Positions 45,311-54,659 of a DNA stretch of 56,079 bases are shown here, piece by piece. How positions within the stretch are numbered: the first letter of the stretch is position 1; each line of letters begins with the position of its first letter. The stretch comes from Fibrobacter sp. (GTDB lineage: Bacteria; Fibrobacterota; Fibrobacteria; Fibrobacterales; Fibrobacteraceae). The translations under genes and the position numbers were made by a program. Under the pieces are notes generated by a model. That model saw nothing but the letters and a program-made list of their open reading frames with translations. It ran no database searches and was not told where the DNA came from. Location: contig JAAYJH010000033.1 in the NCBI GenBank assembly GCA_012523035.1, forward strand, positions 1 to 56,079. Reading direction: 5' to 3'.

Positions 45311-45919
45311 ATGTTTACAGGAATTATTCAAAATACCGGAAAAATAATCAGTTTAACACCTCGAGGTGATGCACTGACTATGAAGCTTTTTGCCCCTCAG
45401 TTTTTTTTGAACTCTAAAGCAGGTGATAGCGTTGCTAACAATGGAGTTTGCTTGACTATTGAGGAGTGTGGTCCAGATGAAGCCACTTTTTGTCTTATAC
45501 ATCAAACAGTACAAAACACCGCATTTGCACAAGCAAAAGAAGGAGACTTGGTCAATTTAGAATTGCCTTGTACTCCTCAAAGCTTGATGGGCGGGCATTT
45601 TGTAATGGGGCATGTGGATTCAACAGCACAAGTGGTGTCTTTACAAGATCGCGAGACGGGTGTAGAAGTGGGGATAGAGCTTCCAGAAAATTTAAAACGC
45701 TATGTCATTCACAGAGGCTCTGTCACATTAAATGGAATTAGTCTTACGGTAGCAGAAATCATAGATTCTATTATAGTGGTTGCTATTATTCCAGAGACTC
45801 TCACCAAAACAAACTTGTCTTTGTGGAATATCGGGACTTTGGTCAATGTAGAAGTGGACATGATTGGAAAATATGTCGAAAACTTCTTGAAAGGGGCAAA
45901 AATTGCTGAATACAATTGA
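45311..45919 (+). CDS. ribE: Riboflavin synthase, alpha subunit
   Basis: Dismutates two 6,7-dimethyl-8-ribityllumazines to riboflavin. Two lumazine-binding barrels are seen, one opening [12 protein letters not shown] and the second at about residue 98 with [23 protein letters not shown] (here [10 protein letters not shown]) and [11 protein letters not shown] are the matching repeats. I chose ATG 45311, giving the conserved MFTGI start; in-frame ATG 45302 is an alternative and neither has a strong ribosome site. First gene of the rib operon. The stop overlaps the ribBA start by 17 bases. No FMN riboswitch precedes it. Confidence 0.93.
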   Translation: MFTGIIQNTGKIISLTPRGDALTMKLFAPQFFLNSKAGDSVANNGVCLTIEECGPDEATFCLIHQTVQNTAFAQAKEGDLVNLELPCTPQSLMGGHFVMGHVDSTAQVVSLQDRETGVEVGIELPENLKRYVIHRGSVTLNGISLTVAEIIDSIIVVAIIPETLTKTNLSLWNIGTLVNVEVDMIGKYVENFLKGAKIAEYN

Positions 45920-47117
45920 AGAAGCTATAGAAGATTTTAAAGCAGGTAAGTTTTTAATTGTTGTAGATGATGAAGATCGTGAAAATGAAGGCGACTTTGT
46001 CATTGCAGCAGAAAAAATCACCCCCGAATCTGTGAATTTTATGTTGAAAGAAGGTCGTGGAGTACTTTGTGCGGCTTTACCTCTTTCTTTATGTAAAACT
46101 TTGGGTTTAACTCCTCAAACAGAAGAAAATACATCCATCTTAGGGACTCCTTTTACTGTGATGGTGGATAAGATAGAGGGCTGCACTACAGGTGTTTCAG
46201 CGTCTGATCGAGCAGCTACTATACAAGCTTTAGCCGATCCAAGCTCTATTCCAGAAACTTTTGGGAAACCTGGGCACATTTCTCCACTCTATGCTCAAGA
46301 AGATGGGGTACTTCGTAGGGCTGGTCACACCGAAGCTGCCGTAGATTTAGCTAAGCTCTCTTCTTTGCGTCCTGTTTCTGCTTTAATTGAGATCATGAAC
46401 GAAGATGGCTCTATGGCCAGACTCCCTGACTTAGAAGTGATTGCGAAAAAATTTAATTTAAAGATTATTTCCATTCAAGATTTGATTGCTTATCGATTAC
46501 GAACAGAAAAATTAGTCGAAAGACTGGCTAGTCCTGATATCCCCACTAAATACGGAGATTTTAAAGTACACGGTTATCGAAGTATCACTGATGGAGTAGA
46601 GCACACCGCTTGGGTGAGTGGAGACTTAGACTTTTCTAAGCCAGTTTATGTACGAGTGCACAGTGAGTGTTTAACAGGTGATGTTTTTGGGTCCAAACGC
46701 TGTGATTGTGGCGAACAATTAGAGGCTTCTATGCGTTTTATTGCCAAAAATGGAGGTGTGTTTCTTTATATGCGTGGTCACGAGGGGCGTGGAATCGGTT
46801 TATGCAATAAATTAAAAGCATACGAATTGCAACAAGAAGGTTTTGATACAGTCGAGGCCAATTTAAAATTAGGTTTTAAATCAGATCTTCGTGATTACGG
46901 TATTGGGGCACAAATATTAGCCGATATCGGTATTCGACAAATCAATTTATTGACCAATAATCCAACCAAAGTGGCAGGGATAGAAGGCTATGGACTAAAA
47001 ATAGTGGATCGAGTTCCTATAGAAGTAGCACCCTCAGAAAACAACCGTTTTTATTTAGAAACCAAAAAAAATAAAATGGGGCATATTTTGAAATTTTCAA
47101 AAAATGGAGAAAAATAA
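45903..47117 (+). CDS. ribBA: Bifunctional 3,4-dihydroxy-2-butanone-4-phosphate synthase / GTP cyclohydrolase II
   Basis: Supplies both precursors of riboflavin. The RibB domain (about 1-200) has [16 protein letters not shown], the [11 protein letters not shown] substrate block and [11 protein letters not shown]. The RibA domain (about 205-404) has the zinc ligands Cys256, Cys267 and Cys269, followed by [20 protein letters not shown] and [12 protein letters not shown]. The start is a TTG with GGGG upstream and lies inside the ribE end, so translation is coupled. It overlaps ribH by one base. The domain order is the usual one for this fusion. Confidence 0.95.
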   Translation: MLNTIEEAIEDFKAGKFLIVVDDEDRENEGDFVIAAEKITPESVNFMLKEGRGVLCAALPLSLCKTLGLTPQTEENTSILGTPFTVMVDKIEGCTTGVSASDRAATIQALADPSSIPETFGKPGHISPLYAQEDGVLRRAGHTEAAVDLAKLSSLRPVSALIEIMNEDGSMARLPDLEVIAKKFNLKIISIQDLIAYRLRTEKLVERLASPDIPTKYGDFKVHGYRSITDGVEHTAWVSGDLDFSKPVYVRVHSECLTGDVFGSKRCDCGEQLEASMRFIAKNGGVFLYMRGHEGRGIGLCNKLKAYELQQEGFDTVEANLKLGFKSDLRDYGIGAQILADIGIRQINLLTNNPTKVAGIEGYGLKIVDRVPIEVAPSENNRFYLETKKNKMGHILKFSKNGEK

Positions 47118-47608
47118 TGCAGACTATTTTTACAAATAACAATGTTAAACTTATAGAAGGGGTTCTTGACGGGAAAACTGCGAAAATAGCCATAGTGGTT
47201 TCTCGTTTCAATGAAACTGTAACCAATGCATTATTAACTGCAGCTCTTAATAAATTTGTTTCGATGGGAGTGGATTCTAAAAACATCAGTATTGTTAGAG
47301 TTCCTGGTGCTTTTGAAATTCCAGGGACAGCTCGTCAATTGATAAATTCATCTGAAAAATATGATGCTATCCTTACTTTGGGAGCCATTATTCGAGGAGA
47401 AACTTCGCACTACGATGTGGTGGTGAACGCTGTTTCGAGTGGTGTAGCGTCTTTAGCTGCACAGAGTGATGTTCCTGTTGTTTTTGGGGTGCTCACTACA
47501 GATACAGTAGATCAAGCTATGAATCGCTCTGGGTTAAAACATGGAAATACCGGAGCTAGTTCAGCAGAGACAACCATCGAAATGATAAACTTGTATAAGC
47601 GGATATAA
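47117..47608 (+). CDS. ribH: 6,7-dimethyl-8-ribityllumazine synthase
   Basis: Condenses the products of RibB and the pyrimidine branch into lumazine. The 163 residues show the family motifs VVSRFNETVTNALL, VPGAFEIPGTARQL, LGAIIRGETSHYD and FGVLTTDTVDQAMNRSG, including the catalytic His of ETSHYD. The start overlaps the ribBA stop (TAATG). Followed without a gap by nusB. ribD is not in the window. Confidence 0.97.
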   Translation: MQTIFTNNNVKLIEGVLDGKTAKIAIVVSRFNETVTNALLTAALNKFVSMGVDSKNISIVRVPGAFEIPGTARQLINSSEKYDAILTLGAIIRGETSHYDVVVNAVSSGVASLAAQSDVPVVFGVLTTDTVDQAMNRSGLKHGNTGASSAETTIEMINLYKRI

Positions 47609-48043
47609 ATGAGCAGTGTATCAAGAAGAGCGTCCCGTGTGTTTGCCATGCAAGTTTTATACGCCATGGAAGTCACAGCTTCAAGTCCAGGAGAAGTTTT
47701 GCCAGGAGTTTTGAATAGTATGCCTATTCAAGACGAATTGAAAAATTATGGAATGTCGTTGGTGGATCTGGCACTAGAACATCGTGAAGAGCTTTTAGAA
47801 ATTATAAATTCTCTTTCACATGAATGGAGTCTGGATCGTATGCCCATACTAGATAAAACACTCCTAAAAATAGCATTTGTAGAGTTCCTTTATAAAACAG
47901 AAGTTCCAACAAAAGTTATTATTAGTGAAGCTGTTCAAATAGCAAATAAATATAGCACTAGTGATTCTGCTCGTTTCATCAACGGAATTTTAGATGCTTA
48001 TGCAAAAAATAAAAAAATGATACCTAATCAAGATGAGGACTAA
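47609..48043 (+). CDS. nusB: Transcription antitermination factor NusB
   Basis: A 144-residue helical RNA-binding protein that, with NusE/S10, binds boxA RNA and prevents early termination in rRNA operons. The sequence opens VSRRASRVFAMQVLYAMEV and ends with the family's KVIISEAVQIANKYSTSDSARFINGILDAYAK. The start follows the ribH stop directly (TAA then ATG), and ribH-nusB adjacency is common in bacteria. Confidence 0.96.
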   Translation: MSSVSRRASRVFAMQVLYAMEVTASSPGEVLPGVLNSMPIQDELKNYGMSLVDLALEHREELLEIINSLSHEWSLDRMPILDKTLLKIAFVEFLYKTEVPTKVIISEAVQIANKYSTSDSARFINGILDAYAKNKKMIPNQDED

Positions 48044-48046
48044 TTC

Positions 48047-51000
48047 GTGTTAAAAAATGAAAAATGGTTAAAACATATTGTAGCTGCTTCTACTGCTTTA
48101 GTAGCTTTTATCGTTTATGCTATGACTATGGCTCCCACTGTTAGTTTTTGGGATTGTGGTGAGTTTATAGCATGTGCAAACACACTTGGAATACCTCATC
48201 CTCCAGGTACACCTTTTTTTGTATTCTTCTCTAGAGTGGTGATTTTATTTTTACCTTTTGTAGAAGAAATAGCCAAAAGAGTGAATTATATATCTGTAGT
48301 GAGTTCTGCAGCCACTGTGTATCTAGTCTCTTTATTTGCTTGGGATTTATTAGCCAAAATTTTAACTAAAGACAAAGTTTTTCCAAACCTCTCTAAATTC
48401 ACTAAAAACATGGTATTAGTAACTTCGGGGCTTGTCGCTGGTTTTTTATTGACCTTCTCTGATACTTTTTGGTTCAATGCTGTAGAGGCCGAAGTCTATG
48501 GTTTTGCAATGTTTATTTTGGTGTTGGTTTCTTATTTAGGCTTGCTTTGGTACGACCGTCGAGATAAAGAAATTGGGGATCGTATTTTAGTCTTTATATG
48601 CTATATCGCATTTTTAGGAGTAGGGGCACACTTATATACCATGCTTACTATTCCGGCTGTTTTTATATTAATGTTGATAGCCGATCCTAAAAAAATCAAA
48701 GAAAGAATTCCAATTTGGATCACAGGCACCCTACTTTGCTCTGTTATCTATATGGTGTCTGGATTTATTTGGATTTCTATTATTACACTTATTGTTTTAG
48801 TGCTTTTAGATTGGAGTAAAATACTTTCTTCACCAGCGGTGAGGCATAATGTCCGCTTGTCGTGGATTTTTGCATTGGTCGCCTTAATCGGTTTTAGCAC
48901 ACATTTGTACATCCCTATCCGTTCAGAATTAAACCCAATTATAGATGAAAATGATCCAGAAATTAACATTAGAGATGATCAAGGAAATTTACAATTAGGC
49001 AATCTTTTTAAATCCGAAAATTGGGAGGCCTTCAACAATTTTATAGAAAGAAAACAGTATGGTTCAGAAAGCATGATCCAACGCGCTTTTTATCGTCGTG
49101 CTCGTCTTTCTCATCAATTTTTAAGCTTTCCTCATATGGGTTATGGTGGCTATCAGATAGCACAATATTTACCATTTAGTGTTGGTGGAGTCAGTTCTTC
49201 CAGAGGTTTATATTCTTTTGAAGCTTCAGAAAATCAGCCACAAAAAATTCTAGGCATTTCTTTTCCAACTCAGATGGCCGCCATGGGAGACAATACTGTT
49301 GCACAATTGTTATGGTTTCTTTTGTTCAATGGCTCTATTGTGGCTGTTTGTGTTTTTGCTTACAAAAGGCATAAAAAATTTGGAGTTTATTTAGCAATAT
49401 TGTATTCCTTGACTTCTTTAGGCTTGATTTTTTACATCAACTTTGCGGATGGGACTCGTATGGAAAAACGAGACTACGATTATTGGACCGCTGCAATGTC
49501 AAAAAATGTAATGGATTTAAATCAAAGTGGAGCAGGAATCACTCAGGTACCAAATCCCAATCAACTGATAGATCTCCGTCAAAACATAGAGGCTACTAAA
49601 CAGCGTATCGCCATGTTACAATACAGGGGAGCCACTGCAGAGTTAATAGCCAAAGAAGAGCAAAAATTAAGGGCTTATGAAATGTCCTCTGCTTGGCAAA
49701 ATTGGAAAAAAATGGAGCAGGCTTATGCTCAAATGGGGATTCGAGCACCTTTCCCAGAACCTGTGCATTTAGAGGTTCGTGAAAGGGATTATTTTTATGC
49801 TCCAGCTTATATTTTCATGTCTATGATTTTTGGAATGGGAGCAGGGATATTGGTGTTAATGGTTGCAGCCACTAGTGCTAGTTTAAGCATCCCTGTGGCT
49901 ATAGCCCTTAGTTTAACAGCCTTTGTGGTCCCTTTAGCTGCAAATTACGAAGAACATGACCGTTCTGGTTTGTGGGTTCCTTGGGATTATGCTTACAATT
50001 TATTGCAAAGTTGCAGACCCAATGCTATTTTATTTACCAATGGGGATAACGATACTTTCCCTCTTTGGTTTGCACAAGAAGTCGTGGGTATTCGAAAAGA
50101 TGTTCGTGTAGTCAATTTAAGTCTTGGCAATACAGACTGGTATATCAAGCAAATGTTAGATAATCCACCTGTTCTCAAATTAAGTTATGATAAAGCAGGG
50201 ATCGACAGAGATATGGTGATTAGCTCTTCTGATGACCGCAATCCCAACCATTATGCTCAAACTTGGGTGCATCGAGCCAATGAGCTTTTACCCAATCTTA
50301 AATTAAGAATCGATGAGTTGAATTCTATGGATACACTTAGCTCTGCAGATAGTGTTAAACTCCTAGAGTTTAAAGTAAGGTATCAAGTTTACGATGCATT
50401 CAAGGAATGGCAAGAAAGAACAGGCTCTTCTTTAATGCTCACACAGCATAAACTAGTCATTGATTTGGCCATTCAGAACATGGATAAACCTTTGCATTTT
50501 TCTACAACCGTTGGTTCTTCTAACTTTATGGGGTTAGAGAAATACATGGTGCAAGAAGGCTTGGTGTATAATTTTATAAAAGGAAATTTAGCTTCTAAGA
50601 CTAATGATTTCGATGTGAAACGGACAGCTTATTTGATTGATAGTGTCTATATGTTTCGCGGCTTAGGAGATGGAACTGCTTTTATCAACACAGAAACAGA
50701 AAGGTTGCTTTCTAGTTATACTTCTCTTTATATGCAAATTGCTTTCAAAACCAGAGAAGAAATACTAGATATTATAAAAGAAGCTCCTTATACTGTAGAG
50801 AAAAAGGCGACAATAGATGAAAAAGTAAATTTTGCGATTCATTATTTAGAAAAAGGAATGTATCAATTTCCACACGAGTGGCGTTCTTATTGGGCAGCAG
50901 GTTTCGTGTTAGAAGCAGCAGGTCAAAATTCTAGAGCCAAAGAATACTTTGAAAAAGGTTTAGAGATGACTCCAGATTATGATATTCAAGCAAAAGAACG

Positions 51001-51136
51001 CTTAAAAGTCAGCTTGCAATCTGTGAGTATGAACCCCGATCTCCAGCCAGTAGAAGTAGAAAAAGACGAGGCTAATCTAGACTCTTCGAGTGATGATGCA
51101 TTGGATTCAACTACCAAAGAAATGGAGTCTGAATAG
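48047..51136 (+). CDS. DUF2723/GT117-family membrane O-glycosyltransferase
   Basis: A 1029-residue membrane protein with a GT-C-like N-terminal half of about ten helices. The family's catalytic loop is clear near residues 28-55: APTVSFWDCGEFIACANTLGIPHPPGTPFF, with the Asp and Glu expected of a GT-C enzyme. The latter half has KRDYDYWTAAM, a further membrane section, a WVPWDYAYNLLQSCRPNAILFTNGDNDTFPLWFAQE block and a TPR-like C-terminus (YWAAGFVLEAAGQNSRAKEYFEKGLEM). Members are protein O-glycosyltransferases in Bacteroidota-type phyla that use a polyprenol-phosphate sugar, which the polyprenol-phosphate synthases following could supply. A GTG start with GAGGA upstream. Confidence 0.85.
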   Translation: MLKNEKWLKHIVAASTALVAFIVYAMTMAPTVSFWDCGEFIACANTLGIPHPPGTPFFVFFSRVVILFLPFVEEIAKRVNYISVVSSAATVYLVSLFAWDLLAKILTKDKVFPNLSKFTKNMVLVTSGLVAGFLLTFSDTFWFNAVEAEVYGFAMFILVLVSYLGLLWYDRRDKEIGDRILVFICYIAFLGVGAHLYTMLTIPAVFILMLIADPKKIKERIPIWITGTLLCSVIYMVSGFIWISIITLIVLVLLDWSKILSSPAVRHNVRLSWIFALVALIGFSTHLYIPIRSELNPIIDENDPEINIRDDQGNLQLGNLFKSENWEAFNNFIERKQYGSESMIQRAFYRRARLSHQFLSFPHMGYGGYQIAQYLPFSVGGVSSSRGLYSFEASENQPQKILGISFPTQMAAMGDNTVAQLLWFLLFNGSIVAVCVFAYKRHKKFGVYLAILYSLTSLGLIFYINFADGTRMEKRDYDYWTAAMSKNVMDLNQSGAGITQVPNPNQLIDLRQNIEATKQRIAMLQYRGATAELIAKEEQKLRAYEMSSAWQNWKKMEQAYAQMGIRAPFPEPVHLEVRERDYFYAPAYIFMSMIFGMGAGILVLMVAATSASLSIPVAIALSLTAFVVPLAANYEEHDRSGLWVPWDYAYNLLQSCRPNAILFTNGDNDTFPLWFAQEVVGIRKDVRVVNLSLGNTDWYIKQMLDNPPVLKLSYDKAGIDRDMVISSSDDRNPNHYAQTWVHRANELLPNLKLRIDELNSMDTLSSADSVKLLEFKVRYQVYDAFKEWQERTGSSLMLTQHKLVIDLAIQNMDKPLHFSTTVGSSNFMGLEKYMVQEGLVYNFIKGNLASKTNDFDVKRTAYLIDSVYMFRGLGDGTAFINTETERLLSSYTSLYMQIAFKTREEILDIIKEAPYTVEKKATIDEKVNFAIHYLEKGMYQFPHEWRSYWAAGFVLEAAGQNSRAKEYFEKGLEMTPDYDIQAKERLKVSLQSVSMNPDLQPVEVEKDEANLDSSSDDALDSTTKEMESE

Positions 51137-51141
51137 AGTTT

Positions 51142-52077
51142 ATGGATTTAAGTGTAGTTGTTCCAATTAAAGATGAAGCAGACAATCTCGCTGCGCTTGT
51201 TGCAGAAATAAATTCTGCATTAGAGTCTAGCTATTCCTATGAAATTCTATTTATAGATGATGGTAGTCGCGATCAATCTTGGGAAGAAATACGACACTTA
51301 GTCCAAAAACATACATTTATTAGAGCCTATCGATTTCAATTCAATTGTGGTAAGGCGAGTGCTCTCTCTCTAGGTTTTAGCAAGGCCAGAGGACGCTTTG
51401 TGGTCACTCTAGATGGTGATTTGCAAGATGACCCTCAAGAAATCCCTAAAATGATACAATTGATAGATTCTGGTTATGATTTGGTTTCTGGATGGAAAAA
51501 AAATCGTCAAGATCCATGGCACAAAACCTGGCCTTCTAAACTTTTTAATCTGACCGTTTCTATTGTCGCTGGGCAGAGGTTGCATGATTTTAACTGTGGT
51601 TTAAAGGTTTATAAGAGTTCGGTGCTTCGATTTATCCCTTTGTATGGAGATTTTCATCGTTTTATTCCAGTCATGGCCAGATGGCAGGGATTTAAAATCA
51701 CAGAAATGCCTGTGTCTCATCGAGCTCGAATACACGGGGTCTCTAAGTATGGAGTGTCTCGCTTAGTTTCTGGTTTTTTAGATTTACTGACGCTTCTTTT
51801 TTTAAGAAGTTTTGGCTCCAAGCCTCTTCATTTTTTTGGTTTAATAGGACTTTTCTTCGTGTTTTCTGGAGTTGGCATTTTGGGTTACTTTGGTGTGGAA
51901 TGGCTTATGGTTGGTGCACTTCGAGTGAGGCCTTTACTTTTAATGGGTGGATTTTCTCTGATTATGGGGATTCAATTTATTTCTTTGGGATTGCTTGGAG
52001 AAATGATGAATCAAAACAAAGAGGTTATATACCCGATAGCCGAAGAACTTTCTTATAAAAACATAGAGGAGCAATAA
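51142..52077 (+). CDS. Polyprenyl-phosphate glycosyltransferase (GT2, ArnC/GtrB-like)
   Basis: A 311-residue GT2 enzyme with two C-terminal membrane helices, the layout of GtrB/ArnC enzymes that load a sugar onto undecaprenyl phosphate. The GT-A core has SVVVPIKDEADNL, FIDDGSRDQSWE and the metal-binding region LDGDLQDDPQEIP, then a membrane-facing HRARIHGVSKYGVSRL. The sugar is not known. It lies six bases after the GT117 gene and overlaps the next gene by one base. Confidence 0.9.
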   Translation: MDLSVVVPIKDEADNLAALVAEINSALESSYSYEILFIDDGSRDQSWEEIRHLVQKHTFIRAYRFQFNCGKASALSLGFSKARGRFVVTLDGDLQDDPQEIPKMIQLIDSGYDLVSGWKKNRQDPWHKTWPSKLFNLTVSIVAGQRLHDFNCGLKVYKSSVLRFIPLYGDFHRFIPVMARWQGFKITEMPVSHRARIHGVSKYGVSRLVSGFLDLLTLLFLRSFGSKPLHFFGLIGLFFVFSGVGILGYFGVEWLMVGALRVRPLLLMGGFSLIMGIQFISLGLLGEMMNQNKEVIYPIAEELSYKNIEEQ

Positions 52078-52790
52078 TGGACTTTCCGAAAAGTTTAGTG
52101 ATTATTCCTACTTACAACGAAAAAGAAAACATCACTCTCATTATAACGGAGGTTTTATCACAAAACTCATGTTTAGAAGTTTTAGTGGTCGATGATAATT
52201 CTCCAGATGGCACGGGTGCAATAGTCCAAGACTTGGTAAACGAAAATGCAAAAGTACATCTTTTAACCAGACAAGAGAAATTGGGGTTAGGTTCTGCTTA
52301 TGTCTTAGGTTTTGAGTGGGCACTTGCTCGAGATTATCAAAGAATTTTTGAAATGGACGCGGATTTCAGTCACTCTCCAAAAGATTTAATTCGTTTTTTA
52401 GAAAAAGCAGAAACTCATGACTTAGTTTTAGGGAGTCGTTATTTGGATACTAAAATCAGTGTGATCAATTGGGATATGAAGAGACTTATTTTAAGTTATG
52501 CCGCCAACTTGTACACTCGTTTTGTGACTCGTTTGCCAGTAAGTGATGCTACCGGTGGCTTTAAGTGTTTTCGTCGAGAGGCTTTAGAAGCCATTGATTT
52601 GTCCAAAATGAAAAGTGATGGGTATTGCTTTCAAATAGAAACTACTTTTAAAATTTGGAAAAAAGGCTTAAAAGTGGCAGAGATCCCTATTGTATTTACA
52701 GACCGCACCCGAGGGACATCTAAAATGAGTGGTGGTATAATTTCTGAAGCATTTTTCCTTGTATTAAAGCTTCGATTAGGTTTAGCTTAA
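52077..52790 (+). CDS. Polyprenol monophosphomannose synthase-like GT2 (Dpm1 type)
   Basis: A 237-residue soluble GT2 enzyme of the Dpm1 type without membrane helices. Family blocks are VIIPTYNEKENI, VVDDNSPDGTGAI, FEMDADFSHSPKDL (metal-binding DAD), LVLGSRYL and VSDATGGFKCFRREAL. It probably makes the polyprenol-phosphate-mannose donor for the GT117 protein two genes upstream; the identity of the sugar is inferred from the family. Confidence 0.9.
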   Translation: MDFPKSLVIIPTYNEKENITLIITEVLSQNSCLEVLVVDDNSPDGTGAIVQDLVNENAKVHLLTRQEKLGLGSAYVLGFEWALARDYQRIFEMDADFSHSPKDLIRFLEKAETHDLVLGSRYLDTKISVINWDMKRLILSYAANLYTRFVTRLPVSDATGGFKCFRREALEAIDLSKMKSDGYCFQIETTFKIWKKGLKVAEIPIVFTDRTRGTSKMSGGIISEAFFLVLKLRLGLA

Positions 52791-54301
52791 TGTCTTGTTC
52801 TGTTATCATTGTTGCTTACAATTCAAAAGATTTTATTTCTTCCTGTTTGTTTTCTGTCGAAAATGCCCTTCAAGATCTTGATTCTGAAATCATTGTTTTA
52901 GATAATGGATCTCCTTCGCCTATTACTCGAGACATCAAAGAAAGCTTTCCAAGAGTCCACTGGGTAGAATCTAAGGAAAACCTTGGCTTTGGAAAAGCTT
53001 GCAACTTGCTTGCCTCGAAAGCGACTAAACCTTATTTGTTCTTTTTAAATCCTGACACCATTGTGTCCAAAAATGTTTTTATAAATACATTGCGTTTTAT
53101 AAAAAACACAGAAAACTCTGGTTTGGTTGGCTGTCGGATCTTAAATGAAGATGGTAGCCTTCAATGGTCTTGTCGCCGTTCTTTTCCGTCGCCTTTATCA
53201 GCTGTTTTTAAAACTATTGGTCTTTCAGCTTTATTTCCAAAAAATAAGTTTTTTGCTTCTTATAATATGACCTATTTGGATCCAAATATAGTGACTGAAG
53301 TGGATGCCATTAGTGGGTCTTTTTTTGGTGTGGAAGCGAGTTTTTATAAAGAATTGGGTGGTTTTGATGAAGATTTTTTTATGTATGGTGAAGATTTAGA
53401 CCTATGCTTTCGAGCCAAAAAGAAAGGTCGAAAAAATTACTACTATCCAGACTCCAGTATTATTCACTTTAGAGGAAGGAGCAGTAAAACTAGGCGTTTT
53501 AAATCTTATATAGATTTTTATAGTGCCATGCGTATTTTTAATAGAAAGCACAAACAATTTAATATACCTCATTTTTTAGTGAGTCTAGGGATTTTTTTCG
53601 CTTCTTTGGTGGGAGTGTTTTCTAGACTCATCCCTCAATTTTGGAAGATGTTCATAGATGTATTGATTGTTCTTTCTTGTTCTTATTTTATTTCGCCTTG
53701 GTTCAGTGTGTTACTAGGTTTAGGGGTAGGGCTTCCTTTATTGTTTGTAGGAGAATATTCTACTCCGAATTTGAATTTAAAATATCATTTAAAAACTCTT
53801 TTTCCATTTAGTGTTTTAGCCTCTTTCTTTTTTAGTTTCTACTTTGATAAACCACTACTTTTGACTTTATCGACTTCTTTTATTGCTTTATTAGGAGTGT
53901 TTTTTTGGCGTCGTTTTTTGTTTTGGTTCATTTATTTTTACCAAGTTTTCTCAAAAAAAAGAAAAAGAAGTATTATTCTTGGAGGCACTCAAGATTCTTT
54001 AGCAGACTGGTTTGATTTGTATGATATGCTTCCTAAACAAGAGGTTTTGGGTTGTGTGAGTCACTATGTGGATCAAATATCCGAAAGCAATCGAAAACAT
54101 TTATTAGGAAGTGTTAAAAACATAGAGTCTATAGTCCAGCGAACTGGTGCAAAAGAATTGTTGGTGTATTCTAATTATTTAGGTTTTAGAGAGCAAATTC
54201 GAGAAAGCTTGGTTCAAAAATTGTCTTTAAATGCTTTTTTATTGATTAATTGTAGGGAAAACGATGATATTGCCCTTGTTAAGCTTTCTTTTTTAGATTA
54301 A
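52790..54301 (+). CDS. Three-part GT2 (rhamnosyltransferase-like), membrane and Rossmann-like protein
   Basis: A 503-residue fusion. Residues 1-250 are a GT2 domain of the WbbL/rhamnosyltransferase kind: SVIIVAYNSKDFISSCL, LDNGSPSP, FLNPDTIVSK (metal site) and FMYGEDLDLCFRAKKKG. Residues about 258-385 hold several membrane helices. From about residue 395 (RSIILGGTQDSLADWFDL..VLGCVSHYVDQ..LLGSVKNIESIVQRTGAKELLVY) is a Rossmann-like nucleotide-sensing domain, as found in the middle of WbaP/WcaJ-type sugar-phosphate transferases, but without a catalytic phosphotransferase module. It overlaps its upstream neighbour by one base and ends the glycosylation cluster. Confidence 0.75.
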   Translation: MSCSVIIVAYNSKDFISSCLFSVENALQDLDSEIIVLDNGSPSPITRDIKESFPRVHWVESKENLGFGKACNLLASKATKPYLFFLNPDTIVSKNVFINTLRFIKNTENSGLVGCRILNEDGSLQWSCRRSFPSPLSAVFKTIGLSALFPKNKFFASYNMTYLDPNIVTEVDAISGSFFGVEASFYKELGGFDEDFFMYGEDLDLCFRAKKKGRKNYYYPDSSIIHFRGRSSKTRRFKSYIDFYSAMRIFNRKHKQFNIPHFLVSLGIFFASLVGVFSRLIPQFWKMFIDVLIVLSCSYFISPWFSVLLGLGVGLPLLFVGEYSTPNLNLKYHLKTLFPFSVLASFFFSFYFDKPLLLTLSTSFIALLGVFFWRRFLFWFIYFYQVFSKKRKRSIILGGTQDSLADWFDLYDMLPKQEVLGCVSHYVDQISESNRKHLLGSVKNIESIVQRTGAKELLVYSNYLGFREQIRESLVQKLSLNAFLLINCRENDDIALVKLSFLD

Positions 54302-54399
54302 AGTGTGCTTTTAAAAAAAATAAAATTATTTTAAGATGAGTTGTTTTTAAATAACATAGTGTATTTTTGTTTACCTTAACTTATGATGAAAAAGGTTTT

Positions 54400-54648
54400 A
54401 TGATTAGTCCAGATTTATTACAAATGTTGTGTTGTCCCCATTCTAAACTTCCTTTATTAGAGGCAGATGATTCTTTAATTCAAGATTTGAATGAAAAAAT
54501 AGAAGCTGGTCATTTAAAAAATGCAGGGGATTCTCTAATAAAAACTAAAATTGAGTTTTTGTTGGTCACTTCTGATTTTTCAAGAGCATATCCTGTAATC
54601 AATGGTATTCCAGTCTTACTGATTGATGAGTCCATTCTTCTTAAATAG
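54400..54648 (+). CDS. Trm112/UPF0434-like small protein
   Basis: An 82-residue protein with the shape of the Trm112/YcaR family: LLQMLCCPHSKLPLL at the N-terminus, a variable insert, and FSRAYPVINGIPVLLIDES at the end, the standard close of these proteins. Family members activate methyltransferases or accompany glycan enzymes; the zinc Cys set is incomplete here (only the C-C pair at residues 9-10 is obvious). I use ATG 54400, with AAAAAGG just upstream, and not the ATG-less extension before it. It lies 12 bases before the TPR gene. Confidence 0.75.
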   Translation: MISPDLLQMLCCPHSKLPLLEADDSLIQDLNEKIEAGHLKNAGDSLIKTKIEFLLVTSDFSRAYPVINGIPVLLIDESILLK

Positions 54649-54659
54649 CAGAGGTTTTT

